Assembly (NCBI RefSeq): GCF_002157225.2
Contig: NZ_CP020038.1
Coordinates: 1,263,001-1,327,000 of the forward strand
DNA from: Agarilytica rhodophyticola
Lineage (GTDB): Bacteria; Pseudomonadota; Gammaproteobacteria; Pseudomonadales; Cellvibrionaceae
Length of the DNA: 64,000 bases
Reading direction: 5' to 3'
A program made the translations under genes and the position numbers. The notes beneath the pieces are model-generated. The model searched no databases. It saw only the letters and a program-made list of their open reading frames with translations, and was not told the DNA's origin. Positions 10,861 through 19,516 of this stretch are shown here, one piece after another. Within the stretch, counting starts at the first letter, position 1. Every line of letters starts with the position of its first letter.

Positions 10861-11064
10861 ATGATTGATAAAAAATTGCTTAGTATGTTGGTGTGTCCGG
10901 TGAGTAAGGCTCCATTAATATACGACCAAGAGAAAGATGAGCTGGTGTGTGTGGCCAGTGGTCTTGCCTACCCTATTCGTGACGCTATCCCTGTTATGCT
11001 GGAATCAGAAGCACGTGAAATATCCTTGGAAGAAAAAGAATATTTCGCTTCGAAAAAAACCTAA
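10861..11064 (+). CDS. Trm112/UPF0434-family small protein (YcaR-like)
   Basis: A 67-residue protein. The ATG at 10861 was chosen over an upstream ATG at 10828 because it gives the usual family N-terminus (M-I-D-K-K-L-L) and typical length. It shows C-P-x-S-K-x-P-L and the family signature [15 protein letters not shown]. Trm112-like proteins act as partners of methyltransferases in eukaryotes and archaea; the bacterial role is less clear. It lies 35 bp before the HIT gene, probably in one transcript. Confidence 0.85.
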   Translation: MIDKKLLSMLVCPVSKAPLIYDQEKDELVCVASGLAYPIRDAIPVMLESEAREISLEEKEYFASKKT

Positions 11065-11099
11065 TTCGCTCGAATGCACTAATTTTAAAAAGGCTTGTA

Positions 11100-11453
11100 A
11101 TGGCTGAAGAAACGATTTTTACTAAAATAATCAACGGCGATATTCCTGCTGACATTGTTTATCAAGATGAACTGTGTATTTGTATCAAGGATATCAACCC
11201 GCAGGCGCCAACCCATGTGCTTGTTATTCCCAGACAACCTATTCCTCGCCTGGTAGATGCTAATGAGGAAGATAAAGCTTTACTTGGCCATTTAATGATA
11301 TCTGTTGGCACTATCGCCAAACAGTTAGGTGTCGAGGATGCATTTCGAGTACTTATAAATAATGGTGAGGATGCCGGCCAAACGGTTTTTCATTTACATC
11401 TCCATATTCTCGCAAATAAAAAGTTTAGCGAAGACTCCCTGGCTATGTCTTAG
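11100..11453 (+). CDS. hinT: HIT-family nucleotide phosphoramidase (HinT-like)
   Basis: A 117-residue protein, the usual HinT length. The catalytic histidine triad is seen as V-F-H-L-H-L-H-I-L near residue 98, preceded by the conserved N-N-G-x-x-A-G-Q-T/V stretch. HinT hydrolyses aminoacyl- and lysyl-adenylates and AMP-lysine-type phosphoramidates in the cytoplasm. An AAGG ribosome site lies 8 bases before the ATG. It is co-oriented with the Trm112-like gene and alaS. Confidence 0.88.
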   Translation: MAEETIFTKIINGDIPADIVYQDELCICIKDINPQAPTHVLVIPRQPIPRLVDANEEDKALLGHLMISVGTIAKQLGVEDAFRVLINNGEDAGQTVFHLHLHILANKKFSEDSLAMS

Positions 11454-11512
11454 GCCAGCTATGGCTAATTGAATAGAATTTATTTAAAAATATATTATCG
11501 GAATACAGTTTT

Positions 11513-14116
11513 ATGAAGTGCGCGGAAATTAGAGATGCTTTCTTAAATTTCTTTGAAAGTAAGGGCCATACCATTGTACCTAGTAGCTCCTTAGTGCCTG
11601 GTAATGACGCAACTCTGCTTTTTACCAATGCCGGCATGGTGCAGTTTAAAGATGTTTTTTTAGGTCAAGAAAAGCGTGCTTATACTCGCGCAACTAGTTC
11701 TCAGCGATGTGTTCGAGCTGGTGGCAAACATAATGATCTTGAAAATGTAGGTTATACAGCACGTCACCACACATTTTTTGAAATGCTGGGCAACTTTAGC
11801 TTTGGCGATTACTTTAAAAGAGACGCGATCGCTTTTGCTTGGGAATTCCTCACCAAAGTGCTAAAGATTCCTGAAGAAAAAATGTGGGTAACGGTTCATA
11901 TTTCCGATGATGAAGCAGCAGACATTTGGCTAAAAGAAGTGGGTGTGAGTCCCGATCGTTTCTCTAGGCTCGATGAAGATAACTTCTGGCAGATGGGGGA
12001 TACCGGTCCATGTGGTCCCAGTTCTGAAATATTTTATGATCATGGTGCTGATGTACCTGGAGGGCCTCCAGGTAGTGAAAATGATGATCTAGACCGCTAC
12101 ATTGAAATCTGGAATCTCGTATTCATGCAGTACGAGCGCCAAAGTGATGGTTCACTTGTTCCTCTTCCAAAACCCTCGGTAGATACTGGAATGGGCTTGG
12201 AAAGAGTGGCCGCGCTATTGCAAAATGTGCATACCAATTACGAAATAGACCTCTTCCAAGCCTTGCTGAAATCTGTTGCTGAAATCACCGGCACCCATGA
12301 TATGAGCAATCAGTCATTGCGCGTTATTGCCGATCACATTCGTTCATGTTCCTTCCTGGTATCTGACGGTGTTGTGCCTTCAAATGAAGGCCGGGGTTAT
12401 GTTTTGCGCAGAATTGTCCGAAGGGCGATTCGCCATGGTCACAAGCTTGGACAAGAAGCCGTTTTCTTCCACAAGCTCGTTGCTACATTAGTTGAGCAGA
12501 TGGGAGATGCTTATCCAGAGCTAAGAGAAAAACAACACCATATTGAATCGGTATTATTGGGTGAAGAAGAACAATTTGCCAAAACGCTCGATAAAGGTAT
12601 GGCGGTGTTAAATGATAAGCTGGCCAAATTAGAGGGAGATATTATACCAGGAGAAACGGTTTTTGCTCTTTATGATACCTATGGCTTTCCCGTTGATTTG
12701 ACTAATGACATCGCTAGAGAAAAAGGCTTGAGCATTGATAGCGATGGCTATGAAAAATTAATGGCGCAACAAAAAGCTTCGTCCAAAGCCGCCGGCGGTT
12801 TTACTGTAGACTATACCGATAACCTGAATATAGCGGGTCAGACGCAATTTATTGGCTACACAGATGTTAATGGTACAGGCTCGGTCAAAGGCTTATACAA
12901 ACAGCAAACCGAAGTTGGTGCCCTTGAACAAGGTGATGAAGGTATTGTTGTTTTGGACAAGACGCCTTTTTATGGCGAGTCTGGTGGCCAAATTGGCGAT
13001 ACAGGATATCTGGTAATAAATGACGCTAAATTTGAAGTTCGTGACTGCCAAAAACACGGCGATAATCATATCCATATTGGTGTGATGTTAGCCGGTAGGA
13101 TAGCTAAAGGCGATGAAGTACAGACGATAATTGATGGTGATGTTAGGCAGGCTATAACCCTTAATCATTCCGCTACGCATCTGCTGCATGCAGCACTGCG
13201 CAAAGTGCTAGGTGAGCATATTACTCAAAAAGGCTCGCTGGTTGACTCCGAAAAGCTTCGTTTCGACTTTTCTCACTCTGAAGCGGTTGGCGAAGACAAG
13301 ATCCAAGAGATAAGCAAGCTGATTAATGATCAAATTCGTTTGAACTCCGAAGTTAGCACTGAGCTTTGTGATATGGATACCGCTATGGCCAAGGGTGCAA
13401 TGGCCTTATTCGGCGAGAAATACGGCGATGAAGTGCGCGTATTATCTATGGGTAATGGTTTTTCTGTGGAATTATGTGGCGGAACACATGTCAGTAGAAC
13501 AGGAGAGATAGGTGTTTTCAAAATCGTCTCTGAAAGTGGTGTGGCAGCGGGTATTCGGCGTATAGAAGCATTTACAGGTGAAAAGGCATTATTGCATTAT
13601 CAGTCTCAGGAAATGGAGCTCAACAGCGTAGCGAAAAGACTGAAAGCCGCGCCTTCGAAAATCACTGAAAAATTGGAGCAGTTACTCTCACAAAATCGTC
13701 AGTTGGATAAAGAGCTTAATCAACTCAAGGCAAAATTAGCCTCTTCATCAGTGGATGCTTGGTTGAGTGAAGCGCAAGAAATATCAGGTGTAAAAGTGCT
13801 AGCAAAAACACTTGAAGGGGCCGATGCGAAATCCTTGCGCGATATTGTTGACCAGTTGAAAAATAAATTGGGAACCTCCGCTGTACTTTTAGCCACGAAT
13901 AATAGTGGCAAAATTTCCTTAGCTGCAGGTGTTACCAAAGATGCCACAAGCCTCATAAAAGCAGGTGATATTGTTAAGCACGTTGCTACCCAAATTGGCG
14001 GAAAAGGGGGAGGTCGTCCAGATATGGCACAAGGTGGAGGCACGGATGTTGGCGCGCTTCCCGAAGCTATGGCGTCTGTTCCTTTGTGGGTGGCAGAGAA
14101 TATCGCAAGTCGATAA
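11513..14116 (+). CDS. alaS: Alanine--tRNA ligase
   Basis: 867 residues, full family length. The class II catalytic core includes [16 protein letters not shown] near residue 85. The editing domain carries [11 protein letters not shown] and C-G-G-T-H, the zinc and editing residues. The C-terminal region ends with the glycine-rich [14 protein letters not shown] motif. It charges tRNA-Ala and clears mischarged Ser/Gly. lysC and csrA follow, the order known from pseudomonads. Confidence 0.98.
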   Translation: MKCAEIRDAFLNFFESKGHTIVPSSSLVPGNDATLLFTNAGMVQFKDVFLGQEKRAYTRATSSQRCVRAGGKHNDLENVGYTARHHTFFEMLGNFSFGDYFKRDAIAFAWEFLTKVLKIPEEKMWVTVHISDDEAADIWLKEVGVSPDRFSRLDEDNFWQMGDTGPCGPSSEIFYDHGADVPGGPPGSENDDLDRYIEIWNLVFMQYERQSDGSLVPLPKPSVDTGMGLERVAALLQNVHTNYEIDLFQALLKSVAEITGTHDMSNQSLRVIADHIRSCSFLVSDGVVPSNEGRGYVLRRIVRRAIRHGHKLGQEAVFFHKLVATLVEQMGDAYPELREKQHHIESVLLGEEEQFAKTLDKGMAVLNDKLAKLEGDIIPGETVFALYDTYGFPVDLTNDIAREKGLSIDSDGYEKLMAQQKASSKAAGGFTVDYTDNLNIAGQTQFIGYTDVNGTGSVKGLYKQQTEVGALEQGDEGIVVLDKTPFYGESGGQIGDTGYLVINDAKFEVRDCQKHGDNHIHIGVMLAGRIAKGDEVQTIIDGDVRQAITLNHSATHLLHAALRKVLGEHITQKGSLVDSEKLRFDFSHSEAVGEDKIQEISKLINDQIRLNSEVSTELCDMDTAMAKGAMALFGEKYGDEVRVLSMGNGFSVELCGGTHVSRTGEIGVFKIVSESGVAAGIRRIEAFTGEKALLHYQSQEMELNSVAKRLKAAPSKITEKLEQLLSQNRQLDKELNQLKAKLASSSVDAWLSEAQEISGVKVLAKTLEGADAKSLRDIVDQLKNKLGTSAVLLATNNSGKISLAAGVTKDATSLIKAGDIVKHVATQIGGKGGGRPDMAQGGGTDVGALPEAMASVPLWVAENIASR

Positions 14117-14229
14117 TAAACATTGATAGAAGTAGATGCAGTGGTTAACTTTTGGGTTAAATTAGTGTTTAATTGGCGCCCTTTTTCTAGCCTCTGAAGA
14201 TTGAAAATTAGGATTGGTAAAGCTAACAC

Positions 14230-15465
14230 ATGAGTTTGTTTGTACAGAAGTTTGGTGGGACATCCGTAGGTACTACGGAGAAAATCAAATCAGTAGCTAA
14301 GAAGATTGCCGGCTTTCGAGACGACGGTCATGATATTGTTGCTGTCGTTTCTGCCATGAGTGGTGAGACTAACCGCCTCATTGGTCTTGCTCATGAAATG
14401 CAAAAAGTGCCTGATGCTCGAGAGATGGATGTGTTGGTTTCCACCGGAGAACAGGTCACCATTGCTCTTTTATGTATGGCCTTAAAAGACTTGGGGTATG
14501 AAGCTCGGTCTTATACTGGCGGCCAAGTTAAGATTTTAACAGATGACTCTCATACAAAAGCTCGTATTCAAGAAATTGACATTGAAAAGATGTCCGCTGA
14601 CCTCAATAAAGGCAGGGTGGTTGTAGTCGCAGGCTTTCAGGGAGTCGATGAAGAAGATAATATCACAACGCTGGGGCGCGGTGGCTCAGATACTACAGGT
14701 GTAGCCTTGGCTGCGGCGCTAAAAGCAGACGAGTGTCAGATCTACACTGATGTTGACGGCGTGTATACTACTGACCCTAGGGTTGTGGAATCAGCACGCA
14801 GGTTAGAGCGTATCACTTTTGAAGAAATGCTTGAAATGGCAAGTTTAGGGTCGAAAGTGCTGCAAATACGTTCGGTCGAGTTTGCTGGCAAATACAATGT
14901 ACCATTGCGTGTTTTATCGACCTTTAAAGATGGTACTGGTACTTTAATTACTCTCGACGAGGAATATTCAGATATGGAACAACCTGTTGTGTCAGGTATC
15001 GCGTTTAATCGTGATGAAGCGAAACTATCGATCTTAGGTATCCCTGACTCACCAGGCGTTGCATACAAGATTTTATCTGCCATCGGCGAAGCTAACATAG
15101 AGATTGATGTCATCGTACAGAACATCGCTGCCGACCAGAGTAATGATTTGACATTTACAGTGCACCGTAATGATGTTGAAAAAGCAGAACACATACTGAA
15201 AAATGTAGCCACCGATATTGGCGCTCGGGAAGTGCGTGCAGACGACAAGATTACAAAAGTGTCGATAGTTGGGGTTGGTATGCGTTCCCATGCAGGTGTA
15301 GCATCGACAATGTTCAGTGCACTGGCAGAAGAAAATATCAATATTCAGATGATTACTACTTCTGAGATAAAGATATCGGTAATCATTGATGAAAAGTATT
15401 TGGAGCTAGCTGTCAGAGCTCTTCATACCGCATTTGGGCTTGATAACACTATAGAAGAGTCTTAA
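14230..15465 (+). CDS. lysC: Aspartate kinase (lysine-sensitive type)
   Basis: 411 residues. The N-terminus K-F-G-G-T-S-V-G is the ATP-binding signature of aspartokinases. The kinase core includes S-T-G-E-Q-V and G-R-G-G-S-D-T-T. Two ACT domains follow from about residue 265 (S-I-L-G-I-P-D-S-P-G and V-S-I-V-G-V-G-M), the allosteric sites for lysine and threonine in this class. It catalyses the first step of Lys/Thr/Met synthesis. An internal start making a separate beta subunit is known in some relatives and was not tested here. Confidence 0.96.
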   Translation: MSLFVQKFGGTSVGTTEKIKSVAKKIAGFRDDGHDIVAVVSAMSGETNRLIGLAHEMQKVPDAREMDVLVSTGEQVTIALLCMALKDLGYEARSYTGGQVKILTDDSHTKARIQEIDIEKMSADLNKGRVVVVAGFQGVDEEDNITTLGRGGSDTTGVALAAALKADECQIYTDVDGVYTTDPRVVESARRLERITFEEMLEMASLGSKVLQIRSVEFAGKYNVPLRVLSTFKDGTGTLITLDEEYSDMEQPVVSGIAFNRDEAKLSILGIPDSPGVAYKILSAIGEANIEIDVIVQNIAADQSNDLTFTVHRNDVEKAEHILKNVATDIGAREVRADDKITKVSIVGVGMRSHAGVASTMFSALAEENINIQMITTSEIKISVIIDEKYLELAVRALHTAFGLDNTIEES

Positions 15466-15657
15466 TGCAAGCCAGGAGGCGCGAAGTCACAACCGGAAGG
15501 TACAAGTTGTGGTGGTTCAGTGACGGAATATCAAGAATTAGCTGGTTTAATGCAAAGATCCATCACTAAAGCTCAAGTATAAGAGTTAATAACAAAAAGG
15601 GTCAGATAATAACCTACGGTAGCGGCTAATTCGCATAAACATTAAGCTGCCGTGCTC

Positions 15658-15675
15658 ACAGGATGACGTAAGGAG
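15658..15675 (+). promoter_or_regulatory. Two GGA motifs at the csrA ribosome site, candidate autoregulation
   Basis: ACAGGA and AAGGAG lie 12 bp apart, the second being the Shine-Dalgarno of csrA. CsrA dimers bind pairs of GGA motifs and repress their own translation in Escherichia coli. The arrangement fits; binding is inferred. Confidence 0.45.
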
Positions 15676-15684
15676 AATACAACA

Positions 15685-15918
15685 ATGCTTATTTTAACCC
15701 GCCGTATAGGTGAAACTTTGATGGTTGGTGATGATGTCACCGTAACTGTTTTAGGTGTAAAGGGTAATCAAGTTCGAATTGGTGTTAACGCGCCAAAAGA
15801 AATTGCAGTCCATCGTGAAGAAATCTACCAAAGAATTCAACGCGAAAAACAAGAACAACAGCACCAACATCAGCAACAACAGCACGAAGAAGAAGAAGAG
15901 CAGCAAGGTAATAGCTGA
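15685..15918 (+). CDS. csrA: Carbon storage regulator CsrA/RsmA with an extended Gln/His/Glu tail
   Basis: 77 residues. The first ~58 ([11 protein letters not shown] onwards, with G-V-x-A-P and the R44-type V-H-R-E-E-I-Y) are canonical CsrA, a dimeric RNA-binding regulator that blocks ribosome access at GGA motifs. The remaining ~19 residues are an unusual low-complexity run of Gln, His and Glu; typical CsrA ends near residue 61-65. AAGGAG precedes the ATG by 9 bp. Confidence 0.96.
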   Translation: MLILTRRIGETLMVGDDVTVTVLGVKGNQVRIGVNAPKEIAVHREEIYQRIQREKQEQQHQHQQQQHEEEEEQQGNS

Positions 15919-15962
15919 TCTGGCAAATATCAATAAAAACTCAAAATCATCAACAAGAGTGT

Positions 15963-15990
15963 TTGACTTTGTGCTTTTTATTGATATCAT
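15963..15990 (+). promoter_or_regulatory. Probable promoter of tRNA-Ser
   Basis: TTGACT and TATCAT are separated by 16 bp and followed by a GC-rich GCCGCCCC discriminator, as in stable-RNA promoters under stringent control. A 13-bp inverted repeat (15927-15939 with 15975-15987) spans the promoter. Confidence 0.5.
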
Positions 15991-16032
15991 GCCGCCCCTA
16001 AATTGAGTCAAAGACATAAATACACAGAGCAA

Positions 16033-17679
16033 CTAAATCGTGTAATTATTGAGTTGACACCTACTTCGGAGAGATGGCCGAGTGGCCGAAGGCGCTCCCC
16101 TGCTAAGGGAGTATACTGTGAAAGGTATCGAGGGTTCGAATCCCTCTCTCTCCGCCATTTCGGAATCCCCCTTCTTCAATCCCTCTAGAAGCCTGAAAGG
16201 GCGTGCGATAGCGGCGGTTCGAAACCCTGTTTTTCGGTCATATATAAGGTGCTGAGGAAAAGCCAGTTTTAACACGGCTCTTTTGCCTAGGTATTGCCCT
16301 CTATCCCAGAGCCTGTAAGGGTTTGAAAGAAATTCTTTGGCGGTTCGAAAATTTTTGTCAAAGCTGGCGCTTTCTTTTCCAAGATTGCTTAGTTTTTCCT
16401 CTATAACCACCTTGTCTAATTCAATATCTTGAATGCGTTTCTCATAGGCTGCTATGACCGATTCAATATCCGTCTTGATCAATTTATCAATGATCTTTTC
16501 CTTTTCACGATCAAGCTGTTTGATGTGTTTTTGCAGGTCTTGCTTACGACGGTTCTTATCTTTTGTTTCGTTGTCCCATAGAGATTTAAACATTTTTGTC
16601 GCGGTTTTCATTAAGCTTTTGGCTGGCGTGAGTTGCTTTAACAAGGTTTCAAATTGGCTTTCCATTTTCTCACGCAAAATAGATTTGCCGTAGCTCACAC
16701 AGCCCTTTGTGCGGCACAGATAATAAGGATACTTCTTGTTGCGTCCACTGCTCCAGTTAGCGGTCAGAGGGTTGTTACAATCTGTGCAGCACACCGCACC
16801 CCTTAAAACAAAATCTTGATTTAAGTCTTTGCGTGTTGGCGCAACAGTCTTACCGTTCAAACGATTTTGTATTTTCTGATAGGTGGTCATAGTGATCAAT
16901 CCTTCGTGATGCCCTTCACGCAGCCCAATTCCTCGACATTTTAATTCGACCATTCCGGCATAGACCGATTTCGTCAAAAGCTTCTTGACTAAATCTCGAT
17001 GTACTTGTCGCCCCTTATTGCGTGTGCGCGGAAACTCAGGACAAGTTTCTAAAAAACGTGCAACCTCACTTTGTGTTTGAAAACGACCACAGGCAAAGCC
17101 CTCTAATGCTTCTTGTATATAAGACGCGATCGGCTCATCACGAATTAAAATGCGAGGCTTCTTTTTATCCATCTGCATTTTATAGCCTAAAGGTGCGGCT
17201 AACCCCCAATAGCCTGCTTCAAATCGCGCACTGACTTTTTGTTGGACTTGCCGTGCATTTTGTTTACGCTCAAGCTGACCACCTGCTGCAATAACCGTTT
17301 CGTAAAACTCGCCTTCTGGTGAAGCTTCAAAGGTGAAGTTAAGACATTCCACCCGCACCTTCAATGCGTCCAATGTCTCACGCAAGATAAGATAATATTT
17401 GGTATCACGAGCAAGACGCTTTAAATCATCGAAGATAACAACATAAGAGGTATTGGGGTGACATTTAATATGCTCCAACATTGCTACCATTCCTTTGCGA
17501 TCCATAAAATTTCCGCTACCTGTGACATCATCAGGAAAGACCGCTTCAATCTCATAGCCTTGTTGTTCCGCATGAATACGGCAACGTTTTTCTTGTGAGG
17601 TCAAGCCCGACCCCTCATGAAGTTGTCGCCTTGTACTCACCCGGCAATAAATAAGCACTTTTTGCCGCATATGCTTCAT
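16033..17679 (-). CDS. Large serine recombinase (integrase) whose C-terminus is read through antisense tRNA-Ser
   Basis: 548 residues from the ATG at 17679 (AAAGGA upstream), preferred over a TTG two codons earlier. The resolvase domain begins V-L-I-Y-C-R-V-S-T with the nucleophilic serine; a recombinase domain follows, then a zinc ribbon (C-C-x2-C ... Y-L-C-x4-C) and a coiled coil (about 370-450). The natural body ends near F-R-L-L-E-G-L-K-K-G-D-S-E. The remaining residues (M-A-E-R-E-G-F-E-P-S and beyond) are the antisense reading of tRNA-Ser and host DNA, because the gene crosses attL. In the circle the frame would instead run into 48931-48826. It should integrate and excise the element at tRNA-Ser. 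Confidence 0.93.
   Translation of the reverse strand: MKHMRQKVLIYCRVSTRRQLHEGSGLTSQEKRCRIHAEQQGYEIEAVFPDDVTGSGNFMDRKGMVAMLEHIKCHPNTSYVVIFDDLKRLARDTKYYLILRETLDALKVRVECLNFTFEASPEGEFYETVIAAGGQLERKQNARQVQQKVSARFEAGYWGLAAPLGYKMQMDKKKPRILIRDEPIASYIQEALEGFACGRFQTQSEVARFLETCPEFPRTRNKGRQVHRDLVKKLLTKSVYAGMVELKCRGIGLREGHHEGLITMTTYQKIQNRLNGKTVAPTRKDLNQDFVLRGAVCCTDCNNPLTANWSSGRNKKYPYYLCRTKGCVSYGKSILREKMESQFETLLKQLTPAKSLMKTATKMFKSLWDNETKDKNRRKQDLQKHIKQLDREKEKIIDKLIKTDIESVIAAYEKRIQDIELDKVVIEEKLSNLGKESASFDKNFRTAKEFLSNPYRLWDRGQYLGKRAVLKLAFPQHLIYDRKTGFRTAAIARPFRLLEGLKKGDSEMAEREGFEPSIPFTVYSLSRGAPSATRPSLRSRCQLNNYTI
16068..16157 (+). tRNA. tRNA-Ser(GCU)
   Basis: A complete 90-nt type II tRNA: acceptor GGAGAGA pairing with TCTCTCC, D-arm with TGGCCGAGTGG, anticodon GCT at 16102-16104, long variable arm, T-arm GGTTCGAATCC and encoded CCA. 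It follows csrA as in other gammaproteobacteria. Its last bases form the left attachment site of the mobile element; the tRNA is left intact. Confidence 0.97.
16148..16160. other. attL of the serine-recombinase element
   Basis: CTCTCCGCCATTT, the 3' end of tRNA-Ser plus three bases, is repeated exactly at 48932-48944. Confidence 0.8.
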
Positions 17680-17714
17680 AGACAATATCCTTTCTGTATT
17701 ACGAATTGAAGCTT

Positions 17715-17897
17715 TCAGGATTGATCAGAATTTTCTAAAAGATCAGGGGAAAACATATTGGTAGAATCTATACCATGCTCTATTTGAACAAACATTCTCA
17801 TCATCTCCCACAGCGTGAGTAAGAGTTCGTCTTCCTCTTCTTTGGTTAAATTGAACTCGGCTATATCACCGCGATAATCATCAAGATTACAATTCAT
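17715..17897 (-). CDS. Small acidic protein upstream of the recombinase
   Basis: 60 residues, rich in Asp and Glu, ATG start with GAGG upstream. It lies 35 bp before the recombinase and is probably co-transcribed. The shared upstream box lies about 71 bp before the start. No family recognised. A role as a recombination-directionality or regulatory partner would fit the position but is only a guess. Confidence 0.6.
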   Translation of the reverse strand: MNCNLDDYRGDIAEFNLTKEEEDELLLTLWEMMRMFVQIEHGIDSTNMFSPDLLENSDQS

Positions 17898-17967
17898 CTA
17901 TTGCCTCATCAGTTTAGAGTTAAGGGGGTTAGCTGATATGCTTGTTATAAAAAAAAGTGCGGCGAAT

Positions 17968-17977
17968 ATTGGGAAAC
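17968..17977 (-). promoter_or_regulatory. Backbone box, recombinase operon
   Basis: GTTTCCCAAT in sense direction, 71 bp upstream of the 17897 start. It is one of a set of similarly placed boxes in this element. Confidence 0.45.
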
Positions 17978-18007
17978 GGAGAGAATTAATTGTGTAATTT
18001 TGATGAC

Positions 18008-18036
18008 TTGATTAGTCCTATAAAAATAGGCATAAC
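18008..18036 (+). promoter_or_regulatory. Sense promoter of the small peptide, copy 1
   Basis: TTGATT, 17 bp, CATAAC. Copy 2 has the same boxes and spacing around an almost unrelated spacer. Confidence 0.55.
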
Positions 18037-18107
18037 CATAAGCGGTGGTGGTTGCCGTCTTTTTTGTGAAACTCAATCTTAAGCGGATGCGTAAGAATTT
18101 TTCGGGT

Positions 18108-18144
18108 TTCCAGAAAATCCTTTCTGGAATAACAGCAGAAAGGA
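18108..18144 (+). promoter_or_regulatory. Mutually exclusive hairpins controlling the ribosome site, copy 1
   Basis: TTTCTGGAA (18121-18129) can pair with TTCCAGAAA (18108-18116), leaving the ribosome site free. Alternatively TCCTTTCTG (18118-18126) can pair with CAGAAAGGA (18136-18144), burying the Shine-Dalgarno. Both stems are perfect 9-mers and both are kept in copy 2. Confidence 0.6.
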
Positions 18145-18153
18145 GGTGATGGC

Positions 18154-18237
18154 ATGGCAGCAGACTTGTTGCTTTTGTTGGAGTTTCTTTATCATATGAT
18201 AAAAGCACTCCAATTATTAATCGAAGTGCTTTTATAG
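18154..18237 (+). CDS. 27-residue leucine-rich amphipathic peptide, copy 1
   Basis: An ATG preceded by AGGAGGTGATGGC, a near-perfect Shine-Dalgarno. The peptide begins M-A-A-D-L-L-L-L-L-E and ends L-L-I-E-V-L-L, with M-I-K-A-L-Q in the middle: over half Leu/Ile/Val with regularly spaced charges, the look of a membrane-active helix. Copy 2 keeps the pattern A-x-L-x-L-L-L-E-x-x-Y-x-I-K-A-L-Q. A hairpin inside the coding region (18201-18209 with 18225-18233) is preserved in copy 2 with a compensatory base-pair change. Together with the antisense promoter this resembles type I toxins; function is inferred. The opposite strand is also open but its protein is less conserved. Confidence 0.7.
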   Translation: MAADLLLLLEFLYHMIKALQLLIEVLL

Positions 18238-18262
18238 CATAGTAGATTATATGTCTTAACTC

Positions 18263-18285
18263 AGCGGCAATCATCACCGCTTTTT
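18263..18285 (+). terminator. Terminator of the peptide transcript, copy 1
   Basis: AGCGG, 9-nt loop, CCGCT then TTTTTCTT. Conserved in copy 2. Confidence 0.65.
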
Positions 18286-18288
18286 CTT

Positions 18289-18320
18289 ATTATATGGCCT
18301 AAAGATTAAGGATTTGTCAA
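18289..18320 (-). promoter_or_regulatory. Antisense promoter, copy 1
   Basis: On the minus strand TTGACA and TATAAT, both perfect consensus, separated by 20 bp and pointing into the peptide gene. Copy 2 has the same boxes and the same 20-bp spacing with a drifted spacer. The spacing is longer than the ideal 17 bp. Confidence 0.5.
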
Positions 18321-18369
18321 TAAAATTCCTTCCACGTATACCCTTAATTTAATAGTACATTAAAGGCTT

Positions 18370-18472
18370 AAATTAAAGTCCTGCTTAATTGAGCGTTTTC
18401 GTGTACGCTGTAAGTGTTGTTTTATTTCTTTGGGTCTCTCTTGTTCAAACATGGTTGTTACAGCGTGTTCTT
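18370..18472 (-). pseudogene. Relic of a relaxase 3' end
   Basis: About 100 bp closely match the last codons of the relaxase gene at 19517-19633 (same ending R-D/Q-F-N-L-S-L and the shared T-T-M-F-E-Q-E-R block). No promoter or start. It shows that the methyltransferase cassette sits between two relaxase ends. Confidence 0.7.
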
Positions 18473-18500
18473 TTTTTAAGTACGTCCTTGCTAATTTAAC

Positions 18501-19397
18501 TTACTCTTGAGCCAATATATAGGCGCTTATAAATTCTGCTGCGACTTCCGGTACGATTGCATCCCCCGCCGCATGGATAAGACCCATTCGCTCGGTATCC
18601 CCATGAGCCAACAGGGGAATGCTGGGTTCAATTGCCCTTGGTTTGTTATCGGGGCAATTGATCCATTCCGTTGCTTGCCAGAAATCGTTACTGCGTGGCT
18701 GTCCAAATTGTTGCTTGAGTAGTGAGGATTGAATACTGGTTTTTTTTCTCCAATTTTGTAATCCCGTATTTTTGTTGTTACCCATAGAGCAGCCGTTTCC
18801 AAATTCATGCCTCGCCGCTGACCGCTCTTCCTTCTTCGAATAGTCGAGCCATTTTCTACTAAGTCTAGCTTTGTTGCGCCCCTGCCACCCGTATTCGGTG
18901 TCGGCCACAAACCATAATCGGTCTCGTTTGTGGGGTGCACCGACACTGCAAGCTGGCAATACAACCGACCCGACGGCGTAGCCTTGCGTTTCCAACCCTT
19001 GATAAACATCGTCAAGCCACCCTTTGGTAATTGCGTTTGCAACTTGTTCTCCAAAGACTGTTGCAGGGCGACACTCTTTAATGAGGCGTTCCCATTCAGG
19101 CCATAAGTGTCTATCGTCTTCCTGAGCTTTTTGTCGACCTGCTGTACTAAATGGCTGGCATGGGCAAGAGCCTGTCCAAACGGGTAAATTATTTTTCCAT
19201 CCTGCGAGGTTAAGGGCGTAATCCCACAACCCAATGCCTGCGAAGAAGTGACACCGGTCATAACCGTGCAAATCTTTTGCTTCAACATCTTTGATTGATC
19301 TATCATCTATGTCTCCTTTTGAAATATGCCCGTCGCACATAAGAGCGTTAAGCATTGAACATTTTTTCTTGTTACATTCATTGTAATAAACACGCAT
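18501..19397 (-). CDS. C5-cytosine DNA methyltransferase
   Basis: 298 residues, short and phage-like. Motif I is F-F-A-G-I-G (about 51-56), motif IV G-S-C-P-C-Q-P-F with the catalytic Cys80, motif VI is E-Q-V instead of E-N-V, motif VIII R-D-R-L-W-F-V. It methylates cytosine C5 in DNA with SAM. The target is unknown and no restriction partner is adjacent, so self-protection or an anti-restriction role during transfer is plausible. AGGGG precedes the ATG and a backbone box lies 72 bp upstream. A later Met (residue 15) is an alternative start. Confidence 0.88.
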   Translation of the reverse strand: MRVYYNECNKKKCSMLNALMCDGHISKGDIDDRSIKDVEAKDLHGYDRCHFFAGIGLWDYALNLAGWKNNLPVWTGSCPCQPFSTAGRQKAQEDDRHLWPEWERLIKECRPATVFGEQVANAITKGWLDDVYQGLETQGYAVGSVVLPACSVGAPHKRDRLWFVADTEYGWQGRNKARLSRKWLDYSKKEERSAARHEFGNGCSMGNNKNTGLQNWRKKTSIQSSLLKQQFGQPRSNDFWQATEWINCPDNKPRAIEPSIPLLAHGDTERMGLIHAAGDAIVPEVAAEFISAYILAQE

Positions 19398-19468
19398 TAA
19401 ATCCCCTTAGTATTGATCTGATGAATTTGAAAAATTCACTGGGGATTATCGAAAGAAACGAAATAACA

Positions 19469-19478
19469 TTTGGGAAAT
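19469..19478 (-). promoter_or_regulatory. Backbone box, methyltransferase
   Basis: ATTTCCCAAA in sense direction, 72 bp before the methyltransferase start. Confidence 0.5.
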
Positions 19479-19516
19479 AGACAAAGGCAAATCAATTAAG
19501 TACCTATTGATTACAT

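Larger units (their letters stand above)
18008..18320. repeat. Small-peptide locus, copy 1 (direct repeat of 40517-40821)
   Basis: About 300 bp, clearly homologous throughout to the second copy 22.5 kb away. The conserved parts are the sense promoter boxes, the alternative hairpins, the Shine-Dalgarno, the peptide, the terminator and the antisense promoter boxes. Promoter spacers and loop bases have drifted, so conservation follows function. Confidence 0.85.

Noticed and set aside
16033..16160. The M-A-E-R-E-G-F-E-P-S tail as a genuine recombinase domain
   Set aside because: It is the antisense translation of tRNA-Ser(GCU), caused by integration.
17945..18277. Minus-strand frames at 17945-18277 and 40521-40778 as the real product of the duplicated locus
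   Set aside because: Their N-terminal halves are not conserved between copies, they lack good ribosome sites, and the plus-strand peptide is conserved with strong Shine-Dalgarno sequences. Kept in mind as the refuting alternative.
18527..19306. 259-residue minus-strand frame overlapping the methyltransferase in another frame
   Set aside because: It lacks any recognised motif, while the overlapping frame carries all C5-methyltransferase motifs in order.
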